64,000 bases of DNA from Paenibacillus sp. SZ31 (lineage in GTDB: Bacteria > Bacillota > Bacilli > Paenibacillales > Paenibacillaceae). Below the pieces are notes generated by a model. It did no database searches. It had not been told where the DNA came from and was given only the letters and a program-made list of their open reading frames with translations. The position numbers and the translations under genes were made by a program. Location: NCBI RefSeq assembly GCF_012912005.1, contig NZ_JABBEA010000004.1:62001-126000 (forward strand), written 5' to 3'. How positions within the stretch are numbered: the first letter of the stretch is position 1; the number at the start of each line of letters is the position of its first letter. Of the stretch, positions 1 to 8,058 are shown piece by piece.

Positions 1-1326
1 AGGGAATTCTTCCTGGGCCAGCTTGGATGCAGAATATACACTCGCGCCTGCTTCGTTAACAATCAGATACACAAGACTTTCATCACCGTTCTCCTGAATG
101 ATCTCGGCAACAAACTGCTCCGTCTCACGTGATCCGGTACCATTACCAATGACGATCAGTCCGATATCATATTGCTTGATCATGCGATGGAATACTTCCG
201 CAGCTTCACGTTTCTTGTTGTGTGGTGGCGTTGGGTAGGTCACAGCCACTTCCAGCAGTTTGCCCGTATCATCTACTACAGCCAGTTTACAACCGGTACG
301 ATAAGCTGGATCCACACCCAACACACGTTTGCCGTGAATCGGCGGTTGAAGCAACAGGTTACGCAGATTGGCCGAGAATACCGATATGGCCTGATTCTCA
401 CCTTTTTCTGTGAGCTCTCCACGAACTTCACGCTCGATGGAAGGCGCAATCAGCCGCTTGTAGGCATCCTCAATCACATCACGCAGGATATCCTGCACGG
501 CAGAAGCACCACGAATGATCTGTCCTACCATATGGCGATGGGCCGGTTCTGCCTGTACGTCCAGGCCGACTTTCAGAATACTCTCACGTTCACCGCGATT
601 AATCGCGAGAATACGGTGTGGGGGCATCTTTTTAGCTAATTCTCGGTAATCATAATAATTCTCGTACACGGACTCCTCTTGAGCATCCTTCGCTTCCGAA
701 GTCAGCATCCCGTGATCAAGTGTGTACCGACGAATCCAGGCACGAATGGCAGCATCGTCTGCGATGTTCTCCGCAAGGATATCTTTGGCTCCCTGAAGCG
801 CCAATTCCTCATCTTCTACGCCCAGTTCAGCATTGATATATTGCGCAGCTTCCTGGAGTGCATCTCCTTGTTTCGGTTGACCCCAGATCCAACCAGCAAG
901 GGGTTCAAGACCTTTTTCCTTGGCCACACTGGCACGCGTTTTCCGCTTCTGACGGTAAGGACGATACAAGTCCTCCACTTCCTGCAGCTTCACAGCCTGG
1001 GTGATGGATTTCTTCAGTTCTCCGGTCAGCTTGCCCTGTTCCTCTATAATACGGATGACTTCCAATTTGCGATCCTCAAGATTGCGCAGATAGACAATGC
1101 GTTCTTCAATCGATCGCAGCTGGTTCTCATCCAGCTCTCCAGTCATTTCTTTACGGTAGCGGGCGATAAATGGAATCGTATTGCCTTCGTCCAGAAGCTC
1201 CGACGTCGTGCGGACCTGCTTCAAGGACAGTGACAGTTCCTTGGCTACCTGTTTGATGATTCGTTCATGGCGTTCTGCCTTTATTGTTTCTTCATTGGGT
1301 TCCAGAACCGTTTCCTGTTCAGACAA
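1..1326 (-). CDS. tex: Tex family transcription accessory protein, N-terminal part (runs off left edge)
   Basis: Encodes the first 442 residues of a Tex protein, a cytoplasmic nucleic-acid-binding factor; the C-terminal S1 RNA-binding domain would lie beyond base 1. Visible hallmarks are the N-terminal helical segment with NTIPFIARYRKEMTGELDE, and the RNase H-like (YqgF) domain beginning GVDPAYRTGCKLAVVD. I chose a TTG start at 1326 because AGAGGG lies seven bases before it; an in-frame ATG at 1368 has no ribosome binding site. It is separated from the alpha-galactosidase gene by a terminator and a repeat, so it is probably its own transcription unit. Family assignment is secure; the exact start is less so. 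Confidence 0.93.
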   Translation of the reverse strand, partial: MSEQETVLEPNEETIKAERHERIIKQVAKELSLSLKQVRTTSELLDEGNTIPFIARYRKEMTGELDENQLRSIEERIVYLRNLEDRKLEVIRIIEEQGKLTGELKKSITQAVKLQEVEDLYRPYRQKRKTRASVAKEKGLEPLAGWIWGQPKQGDALQEAAQYINAELGVEDEELALQGAKDILAENIADDAAIRAWIRRYTLDHGMLTSEAKDAQEESVYENYYDYRELAKKMPPHRILAINRGERESILKVGLDVQAEPAHRHMVGQIIRGASAVQDILRDVIEDAYKRLIAPSIEREVRGELTEKGENQAISVFSANLRNLLLQPPIHGKRVLGVDPAYRTGCKLAVVDDTGKLLEVAVTYPTPPHNKKREAAEVFHRMIKQYDIGLIVIGNGTGSRETEQFVAEIIQENGDESLVYLIVNEAGASVYSASKLAQEEFP

Positions 1327-1527
1327 AATAAATCCCTCTTTCCTTCCTGAATCGTTCGTTACAATCATTTCAGGGCAGCTTTGCTGCTGTAATTACAGTA
1401 TAGTTAAACCATTTGATTCATCCACTCTACCCTATATTATCACAAAATCCCGCCCAGATTTCCATCAATCCGCAAGCATACAAGTTCTGACAGAATGATG
1501 TCATCCTCCAGCCTTCCCCATTACAGC

Positions 1528-1579
1528 AAAAAAAGACCGAAAAACGTCAACACGACGCTCCCCGGTCCTCCCTTTTTTT
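1528..1579. terminator. Intrinsic terminator, probably bidirectional
   Basis: Outer stem GACCG (1535-1539) pairs with CGGTC (1563-1567) and an inner stem ACGTC/GACG stacks inside it. A-run at 1528-1534 and T-run at 1573-1579 flank it, so it can act on both strands. On the minus strand it would stop transcripts from the alpha-galactosidase gene before tex. Confidence 0.6.
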
Positions 1580-1607
1580 AAAGCTTTAAATAAAATAGCA
1601 ATCTAAT

Positions 1608-1788
1608 AAGTGAAACTGCTCATTTACACAAAAACGGAGAGGACAGAAAAAACCTGAAAAAGCGAAGCGTTCGCCTTTATCTCCGGATTTTCCCTTTGAG
1701 AAAAGGGAATCGAAAAATCTGGGGATAACAGCGATTGGAAGGTTGTTCTGTCATCGTAGTATCCGTGTAAATAAAATGCAGTTCACTT
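1608..1788. repeat. Palindromic intergenic repeat, copy 1
   Basis: A 181-base element bounded by imperfect terminal inverted repeats (1608-1629 and 1765-1788, both reading AAGTGAA...TTTACAC from the outside in) with an inner palindrome around AAAATCCGGAGATAAAGGCG / CGCTGTTATCCCC. Parts recur at 37347-37447 (inner palindrome) and 51561-51625 (outer end plus the stretch containing CACTACGATGACAGAATAAC). No coding capacity is seen. It resembles non-autonomous miniature elements, but no transposase partner is visible. Confidence 0.7.
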
Positions 1789-1790
1789 AT

Positions 1791-3980
1791 CTAGACGCGC
1801 TCGAAGCGGAACAGTTCGCTCAGATAGTCTCCTGATGCACTGCCTACCGAAATACCGCCATACATCAAGGCATCGCCGGTAAAGGTCTCCGAGCCGCCTT
1901 TCAGACGGTAATCCGCATTAGGGTCCAATCCTTTCAGCTTCAGGCGCTGAAGTGGCGCATTAGGCTCAGAGAGCACGCGGAAGTAGAATACAACGGCTTC
2001 GCTTCCGTCTGGTGCAATAAACATCCACGCTGTCTCATTGCCTTCAAACGGACTGAGCAAACGGCGGAATGTTCCATATTGAACCGTTCCACGGATCTCT
2101 TTGTACAGTTCAACCTGCGCTTTCACGATGTCGTTCTCTTCCTCCGTGAATTTCGTCAGGTCCAGCTCGTACCCGAAGTTGCCTGACATCGCAACATGTC
2201 CCCGGATTTCAAGTGAAGTTATCCGGTTGACCTGATGATTCGGTACCGCTGAGATATGCGATCCCATGGAACTCACCGGATACACAAGACTGGTACCATA
2301 TTGAATCCGCAAACGGGAGATCGCATCCGTGTTATCACTTGTCCATGTCTGCGGCATGTAATACAGCATACCTGGATCGAAGCGGCCACCACCACCTGAA
2401 CAGCTCTCGAACAGAATGTTCGGGAATGCCGAAGTGATTCGTTCCATAACGTCATACAACCCCAGCATGTAACGATGCGCGGTCTCACGCTGTCTATCTG
2501 CCGGAAGCAATGCAGAACCCACTTCCGTCATATTGCGGTTCATGTCCCATTTCACATAAGTGATTGGTGCAGAACCAAGTACGTCTGTTAACATGCGTAC
2601 AATCTCATCACGTACATCCTGACGAGAGAAGTCGAGTACCAGTTGCTGACGTCCTTCTGTCCGGCGACGATCAGGCACATGCAGACACCAGTCTGGGTGT
2701 GCACGGTACAGCTCACTGTCTGGTGAGATCATCTCAGGCTCAAACCACAATCCGAACTGCATGTCCAGACCTGTTACCCGGTTAGCCAGATCATCCAGTC
2801 CCTGTGGCAGTTTGTTCTTATCTACAATCCAGTCGCCCAACGAGGAATTGTCGCTGTCCCGGTGTCCAAACCAGCCATCATCCAAGACAAACAACTCAAT
2901 ACCCAGCTTCTGTCCGGCGCGAGCGATCTGTTCAATCTTGTCCGCATTGAATCCAAAATATGTCGCTTCCCAGTTATTGACCAGAACCGGACGTTCCGCA
3001 TTGCGGAACTTACCACGTGCAAGACGCTCCCGGTACAGTTCATGGTACGACTGAGACATACCATCCAGACCTGCATCCGAATATACCATAACCGTCTCAG
3101 GTGTCTGGAACGCTTCTTGCGGCTCCAGCTTCCAGCTGAACTCGAACGGATTGATTCCGAGTGACACACGGGTGGTGTGGAACTGGTCCACTTCAGCCTG
3201 TGCAGTGAAGCTACCGCTATAGACGAGACTGAACCCGTAGACTTCGCCCTGATCTTCATCCGTGCCTGGTGTCATCAGTGCAATAAATGGATTCTGCTGG
3301 TGACTGCTTGAACCACGACGGCTCTCAATCCCTTGCAGGCCTGAAGCAAGTGGTCTGCGAACGATATCACGTTCCCGCGTCCAAGCTCCTGACAGCTGCA
3401 ACAATTCATAATCCGCATGAGGGAAATCGACAGAAGAACTGAGCGCACGCACCACATTCACTGAGGTAGCGCTCTCATTAACGATACGCATCGAGCGTGT
3501 AATTGCATTAAATGCCGTAAAGGCTGTATAGGAAAGCTCGATTTTGATGCCTGCAACGCGGTCTTCCAACTCAATAACCAGCGTCTCTGCTTCTTCATCG
3601 GATTCAACATACGTTGATGGCAAACCAGTAAGCGCTATCTTTCCTTTGACCAATCGATGGCCTGTATACGTAAACTCCGAAACCGTCGAGCCATTCTCAA
3701 GTTCCAGTTGGATAGCCGGATTACGGAAATCACTTGTGCCATACACGGGTAGTTCCACTGCCAATGTATCAAATGAAATCGTACGGTCCTCGGGTACTGG
3801 GTTCGGACTGAAAGATGCTCGTTCTGTCCGTACATGCAACCAGCTCAGATCGGTGTCGCGTAATTTTTTGCCATAATACAAATGCACCAAATATCCTGAA
3901 GGCAGTACCTGAAATACGTAACTGGCCTCACGGGTCTGTAAATGAAACTGAAGTTTCTCTTGATTGATATAAATGCTCAT
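1791..3980 (-). CDS. Alpha-galactosidase, glycoside hydrolase family 36
   Basis: Cytoplasmic retaining alpha-galactosidase of 729 residues, the usual length for bacterial GH36 enzymes; it removes alpha-1,6-galactose from melibiose, raffinose and related oligosaccharides. It has the N-terminal beta-sandwich, a central TIM barrel starting near VLVNNWEATYF, and a C-terminal beta domain. The nucleophile is D479 in KWDMNRN and the acid/base is D549 in TSDNTDA, positions almost equal to those of the Geobacillus AgaA enzyme. No signal peptide is present. The ATG at 3980 follows GGTGGAGGAG. No transporter lies beside it, so uptake must be encoded elsewhere. A LacI/CcpA-type palindrome lies just upstream, suggesting sugar control. 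Confidence 0.96.
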   Translation of the reverse strand: MSIYINQEKLQFHLQTREASYVFQVLPSGYLVHLYYGKKLRDTDLSWLHVRTERASFSPNPVPEDRTISFDTLAVELPVYGTSDFRNPAIQLELENGSTVSEFTYTGHRLVKGKIALTGLPSTYVESDEEAETLVIELEDRVAGIKIELSYTAFTAFNAITRSMRIVNESATSVNVVRALSSSVDFPHADYELLQLSGAWTRERDIVRRPLASGLQGIESRRGSSSHQQNPFIALMTPGTDEDQGEVYGFSLVYSGSFTAQAEVDQFHTTRVSLGINPFEFSWKLEPQEAFQTPETVMVYSDAGLDGMSQSYHELYRERLARGKFRNAERPVLVNNWEATYFGFNADKIEQIARAGQKLGIELFVLDDGWFGHRDSDNSSLGDWIVDKNKLPQGLDDLANRVTGLDMQFGLWFEPEMISPDSELYRAHPDWCLHVPDRRRTEGRQQLVLDFSRQDVRDEIVRMLTDVLGSAPITYVKWDMNRNMTEVGSALLPADRQRETAHRYMLGLYDVMERITSAFPNILFESCSGGGGRFDPGMLYYMPQTWTSDNTDAISRLRIQYGTSLVYPVSSMGSHISAVPNHQVNRITSLEIRGHVAMSGNFGYELDLTKFTEEENDIVKAQVELYKEIRGTVQYGTFRRLLSPFEGNETAWMFIAPDGSEAVVFYFRVLSEPNAPLQRLKLKGLDPNADYRLKGGSETFTGDALMYGGISVGSASGDYLSELFRFERV

Positions 3981-4013
3981 ATGTCTCCTCCACCTCTATA
4001 TATAGGTCTTTCG

Positions 4014-4027
4014 GGTAAACGGTTTCT
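4014..4027. promoter_or_regulatory. Candidate cre / LacI-family operator upstream of alpha-galactosidase
   Basis: GTAAACGGTTTC (4015-4026) is a near-palindrome around a central CG, about 35 bases before the alpha-galactosidase start. It fits the catabolite-responsive element consensus with about two mismatches, so CcpA or a local LacI-family protein could bind. Inference from the pattern alone. Confidence 0.4.
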
Positions 4028-4085
4028 CAGGTTCCATTATAACGAAAAGATCACCAATGTTCTACGCTTTCATCAAGCTTTAATC

Positions 4086-4127
4086 AAAAGAGCGTACAAC
4101 AGCCCGAAGGATGCCATACGCTCTTTT
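4086..4127. terminator. Terminator downstream of ndoA
   Basis: AAAAGAGCGTA and TACGCTCTTTT form a strong stem around a 20-base loop. On the minus strand it ends in TTTTGATT, consistent with termination of the ndoAI-ndoA transcript. Confidence 0.65.
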
Positions 4128-4216
4128 GGTTACAGTCTGAAATTAGTGTGTTCCCTTACAGGAACATCCATTGCCAACGGACGGCAGGACAGCGTACAAA
4201 GACGCTGATTGCTGCC

Positions 4217-4567
4217 TTAAAAATCGATTAAACCAAGACTGATCTGTAAGGCTTCGTTGACCAATTTCATGGTCTCCTCGTCCAGATGGGTAATCTTGTC
4301 AGTCAGCCTTTGCTTATCAATCGTCCGTATTTGTTCGAGCAAAATAACCGAGTCCCGGTCAAAGCCGTGTGCCGCCGCATCAATTTCCACATGCGTTGGC
4401 AGCTTTGCCTTCTGGATCTGGGCGGTAATAGCCGCCACAATACAAGTTGGACTGAACCGGTTGCCGATATCATTCTGGATCACCAGAACCGGCCTGACTC
4501 CGCCTTGCTCGGAACCGACAACGGGAGAAAGATCCGCAAAAAAAACGTCACCACGTTTTACGATCAA
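4217..4567 (-). CDS. ndoA: Type II toxin EndoA (MazF family endoribonuclease)
   Basis: mRNA interferase toxin of 116 residues, the same length as B. subtilis EndoA, which cuts single-stranded RNA at UACAU. The conserved N-terminus [20 protein letters not shown], the block [17 protein letters not shown] and the C-terminal [20 protein letters not shown] are all present, so the toxin looks intact. It starts with TTG at 4567, three bases after the antitoxin stop, with GGGGTG as binding site inside the antitoxin end; the weak start probably keeps toxin below antitoxin. Gene order lipoprotein-alr-ndoAI-ndoA is that of B. subtilis. Confidence 0.97.
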   Translation of the reverse strand: MIVKRGDVFFADLSPVVGSEQGGVRPVLVIQNDIGNRFSPTCIVAAITAQIQKAKLPTHVEIDAAAHGFDRDSVILLEQIRTIDKQRLTDKITHLDEETMKLVNEALQISLGLIDF

Positions 4568-4570
4568 TGT

Positions 4571-4852
4571 CTACACCCCGCTAACTAAGCGGTCCAGAGT
4601 GCTGTCCGCATCTTCCTCCGCATGAAAGGCTTCGGATGCCATGGTCAGATTAATTTTTGCCATCTCCATGTACCCGCGCTGCATCGTTTCACGGATGTAA
4701 CGTTTCTTACGCTCCGTCAAATACAGCTTCATAGCCTGCCTAATCAATTCGCTGCGGTTGGAATTCTCCAGCGCTACGATGCCATCCACTTCCTGCAAAA
4801 GATAATCAGGTAAACTGATCATGATCCGCTTGGTGTTCTGCAAGTTGGCCAC
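4571..4852 (-). CDS. ndoAI: Antitoxin EndoAI (ribbon-helix-helix, CopG-like)
   Basis: Antitoxin of 93 residues that binds and neutralises EndoA, matching the length of the B. subtilis protein. The N-terminal ribbon-helix-helix reads TKRIMISLPDYLLQEVDGIV, followed by the helix NSNRSELIRQAMKLYL; the C-terminal half has GYMEMAKINLTMASEAFHAE, the conserved toxin-binding region. I chose GTG at 4852 (VANLQNTKR), after GGGGGTGGAAG; the frame is open further upstream to 4984 but those residues do not look like the family. It is directly coupled to the toxin gene and lies downstream of alr. Confidence 0.93.
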   Translation of the reverse strand: MANLQNTKRIMISLPDYLLQEVDGIVALENSNRSELIRQAMKLYLTERKKRYIRETMQRGYMEMAKINLTMASEAFHAEEDADSTLDRLVSGV

Positions 4853-5110
4853 CTTTCTTCCACCCCCACAAACCTTTCGCCATTGTGAACCAGTATTACG
4901 TTTTTCCAGAACTTTTATACAAAGGAATATATATGCCCCGAGTATATCAAGTATGCTGTACTCCATTATAAACACGGGGAACAATATTCGTACAGACCAA
5001 ACATCTCATTTCAGGATTTAAATCCTATCGTCATACATAATTCGAGATGCTCCGACAGTTTTCCTTCTGTTCTGAAAAAAGTTTATTGGTAATGACGTCC
5101 AGTTTACCTG

Positions 5111-6298
5111 TCAGGATGTCAAAAGTGGATTGATTCTGGCGACTACTGCGCCGTCACGGGTATAGACCCGTGGAATGCGGTGCGCCATCATGCAGATCAC
5201 TTCATAAGCAATCGTACCGAGCTGGATTGCCACCTCGTCTGCGGTTATAACGCCACCAGACTGATGACCGATGAGGACAACCTCTTCGCCGACTTGAATT
5301 TCTTCCGCTTCTTCCGCGAAAGATTGTAACGACACCATACACTGGTCCATGCAGATCGTACCGACGACAGGAACGCGACGACCGCGTACAAGCACTTGTG
5401 CTTTACCTGTCAACATTCTTGAGAATCCGTCTGCATAACCGATCGGCAGGGTCGCTATTCGTTCGTGCCCTTGTGTAACATATCGGGTTCCGTAACTGAT
5501 CCCCCAATGGGGTGGCAGTGTTTTGACCAGAACCGCCTTCGTCTTCAGCGTCAATACCGGGGACAGCTTCACCACCTGATGATTCACCTGAGCCGAAGGA
5601 TACAATCCGTACAGGCTGATTCCTACACGTACCATGTCATAGGATAATTCCGGTGTATCAATGGCAGCGGCGCTGTTCGCCGTATGTATAATCGGGATGA
5701 CACATCCCTGATCCCTGAGCGCATGAACCACGCTTTGGAACCGTCGATACTGCTCCAGTGTATAGGTTTTGTCTTCTTCATCCGCTTTGGCAAAATGGGT
5801 AAACATGCCTTCCAACATCACCTGATCGAGCGAGGCCACTTCCTCTATGAAAGCCAATGCCTCATCGCCAGGCAACAGACCTAATCGGCCCATGCCGCTG
5901 TCGATTTTGATATGAACCTTCAGTTGGTTAGCGAATGTGCTCGCATCCAGATGTCGAATGGCATCAAGCACTTCCCTGCTAAACAGCGTGATGGTCACAT
6001 CATGTTTCCAAGCAACAGCGATCCCTTCAGGCGGTGTATAACCCAATACCAGAATTGGAATCGTAATCCCATATTGTCGCAGTTCCAGAGCTTCGTCAAG
6101 AAAAGCAACACTTAAGTAATCCACACCCACTCGTTCCAGTTCTCTAGCCGTCTCCACCGCTCCGTGTCCATAGGCATTGGCCTTCACACAGGCGAGGAAT
6201 TTCATGCCCTGAGGCAATGCCTCGCGGAAAGCTTCTACGTTAGTACACAAATGATCCAAATTGATTTCCGCTTGGGTCGGCCGATATTGTCCTTGCAC
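5111..6298 (-). CDS. alr: Alanine racemase
   Basis: Pyridoxal-phosphate enzyme converting L- to D-alanine for peptidoglycan; 395 residues, normal size. The PLP-binding lysine lies in ACVKANAYGHG near residue 39, the glycine-rich strand is SGMGRLGLLP, and the catalytic tyrosine is in GISYGTRYV; the end of the barrel and C-terminal beta domain (GTICMDQCMV) are intact. The start MQGQYRPTQAEINL is supported by AGAAGGTGACTTAACG before it. It lies between the YdcC-like lipoprotein gene and the EndoAI/EndoA genes, as in B. subtilis, with 258 bases to the antitoxin start, so the toxin pair may have its own promoter. Confidence 0.98.
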   Translation of the reverse strand: MQGQYRPTQAEINLDHLCTNVEAFREALPQGMKFLACVKANAYGHGAVETARELERVGVDYLSVAFLDEALELRQYGITIPILVLGYTPPEGIAVAWKHDVTITLFSREVLDAIRHLDASTFANQLKVHIKIDSGMGRLGLLPGDEALAFIEEVASLDQVMLEGMFTHFAKADEEDKTYTLEQYRRFQSVVHALRDQGCVIPIIHTANSAAAIDTPELSYDMVRVGISLYGLYPSAQVNHQVVKLSPVLTLKTKAVLVKTLPPHWGISYGTRYVTQGHERIATLPIGYADGFSRMLTGKAQVLVRGRRVPVVGTICMDQCMVSLQSFAEEAEEIQVGEEVVLIGHQSGGVITADEVAIQLGTIAYEVICMMAHRIPRVYTRDGAVVARINPLLTS

Positions 6299-6693
6299 GT
6301 TAAGTCACCTTCTCTAATCATCTTAATCCGGCTCACGTCAGACTCCATCGTAATGCTCTAGCATGTGACTGTCAAATGAACCGAAGTTTCGCATTCAAAA
6401 ACAGGTGCAAGGTGCGCCGTTTGAGGAACAAATGCGAACACAGAAGAAGATCGATAAACGAGATTTGCAGGGCAAAATTTCACTTTTCACCCTAACAAAA
6501 ATCTGCTTATATCGATTATTTACCCGGTTCCCTCTGCGTAGAAGCGCGTTTTGCATTATTGGGTGCTCCGAGTAAGAAAATCAGTTCCAGATGTACACAT
6601 GTCTCTCATCAAAGCAAAGCACCGGAGAACGGGTCTCCGATGCTTCTTAGCATTCCTTATGTTTATGCTACTATTCGTTCATTTGTTCAAAAA
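6299..6693. other. Intergenic region between ydcC-like gene and alr
   Basis: 395 bases without a convincing gene. It holds the terminator at 6618-6645 and, nearer alr, mixed-composition sequence that should contain the alr promoter. No clear promoter, riboswitch or repeat was recognised. Confidence 0.6.
6618..6645 (-). terminator. Terminator of the YdcC-like lipoprotein gene
   Basis: On the minus strand GCATCGGAGA pairs with TCTCCGGTGC around CCCGT, followed by TTTGCTTTG. It lies 49 bases after the lipoprotein stop codon. Confidence 0.65.
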
Positions 6694-7893
6694 TCATTTG
6701 CCTGACTCTTCTTGCATCGATGTTGCAATACGTACCATTTCGTTATCAGGCAGGTCGGCACTGGTGATCCGATATTCTATGCCATCTGTCGTCCATGTCA
6801 GTGTCTGCAGTGCATCTCCGCTGACCATCCCTAGTGTGAATCCTAGATCCAGTACACGGGATGGGGCAAGCGACACAGCACGATCCTGCGGTCTGGCTTC
6901 GAATATCGTGTAATTGTATGTTCCTTCATAACGAAGCATAACCGAATAGTCTCCCGCCTCTTCCAGAATCTGATCATCCTTGAGCTGCACGCCTTCCGGC
7001 GCATAGGTCGGCTGAATCACCCCGAAGCTGTCTGCCCCTTCCGGTTCTGCAAGTGTTGGCTCTTCGCCTTCCTGACCTGTTGCAGCACCCTCTGTACCTT
7101 GCTGCTCTGTGTCAACACCTACACCCGACTGTCCATCAGTGACAGCGCCGTCTGTTTCTGGCGCAGTCTGAGGATTGGCAGGTTCTTTACCGCCCTCATT
7201 CCCTGTTTGCTCCGCAGGAGCCACACCAGAGTCCGTTCCTGTTTTGCCGCCTTCTTCTGTATTGGCTGTCATGTTACGTTGCATGTCAAAGGCGTCTTTC
7301 TCAAATGCAGCACCGAATTTGAAGGAATCAAATTTCACATCCACGACCACATTGGCATTGGAGTCGGATACCTCCACCTGTTTAGGTGCGTAATCCGATT
7401 TGTTCAGCCAGATCTTCTGTCTAACGAGTGCATGTGTATTATAATTGGCAGCTACATCAAAAACATAGCTCTCCTTCTCATCCGCAAACTGGCGGGTTGT
7501 ATCCCCCGTAATGCTCCGAATCAATGTTTCATACAGATATACCTGTCCTTGGTTGTCTGGCCAGTTGCTCTGAAAACGGAAGCTCTTGTTCTGGCTCGGC
7601 GTCAGAACAAACACACCCTCATCGTTACGCAATACAATCTGTGTGACATCTTTCTTTGCATTGGTTAACGCAATACGATAATAGGAAGGCTTCTGATGCC
7701 ATACCTCGACCTTGTACTGCTGCGGCGAATCTCCGGTATGCAGCGTCATCACGCCTGCCCCCTGGTAACTTTCCATCTCTCCTACGACTTCGTTCAGATC
7801 TTTGACCACAGCTGCCGCATCCTTCTTCCCGCAGGCGGCAAGCAAGACCGATAAGACCAATACCATGGCAAGCATCCATGATATTCGGCGCAT
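6694..7893 (-). CDS. ydcC: YdcC-like sporulation lipoprotein (LolA/LppX-like fold)
   Basis: Membrane-anchored lipoprotein of 399 residues. The signal peptide MRRISWMLAMVLVLSVLLAAC has a lipobox with C21 as lipidation site. The body (for example AKKDVTQIVLRNDEGVFVLT, then QNKSFRFQSNWPDN) matches the outer-membrane-lipoprotein-carrier-like family that includes B. subtilis YdcC, a sporulation gene in the same place upstream of alr. About residues 212-290 are an acidic, Gly/Glu/Thr/Pro-rich low-complexity insertion that splits the conserved body from the C-terminal part (DSFGVIQPTYAPEG onward). Start ATG at 7893 follows AAAGGGGATG. The sporulation role is inferred from the homologue and synteny. 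Confidence 0.85.
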   Translation of the reverse strand: MRRISWMLAMVLVLSVLLAACGKKDAAAVVKDLNEVVGEMESYQGAGVMTLHTGDSPQQYKVEVWHQKPSYYRIALTNAKKDVTQIVLRNDEGVFVLTPSQNKSFRFQSNWPDNQGQVYLYETLIRSITGDTTRQFADEKESYVFDVAANYNTHALVRQKIWLNKSDYAPKQVEVSDSNANVVVDVKFDSFKFGAAFEKDAFDMQRNMTANTEEGGKTGTDSGVAPAEQTGNEGGKEPANPQTAPETDGAVTDGQSGVGVDTEQQGTEGAATGQEGEEPTLAEPEGADSFGVIQPTYAPEGVQLKDDQILEEAGDYSVMLRYEGTYNYTIFEARPQDRAVSLAPSRVLDLGFTLGMVSGDALQTLTWTTDGIEYRITSADLPDNEMVRIATSMQEESGK

Positions 7894-8058
7894 GACATCA
7901 TCCCCTTTAGCACATGTTTTCACTTCAGGATTGTGCTTGCAGCAGAACCCCTACTTGATTAGTACATGTTATGAGGGACTTGTTCGATATATGCGGACTA
8001 GTTTGACAAGCATGCAGTGAAGTCAGTTAATACGGCATTGCTACGCTGGCAGTTACTC

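Noticed and set aside
4217..4852. EndoA/EndoAI as a mobile toxin-antitoxin module
   Set aside because: Its position after alr matches B. subtilis and the genes are of family-typical length, so it is a core chromosomal locus.
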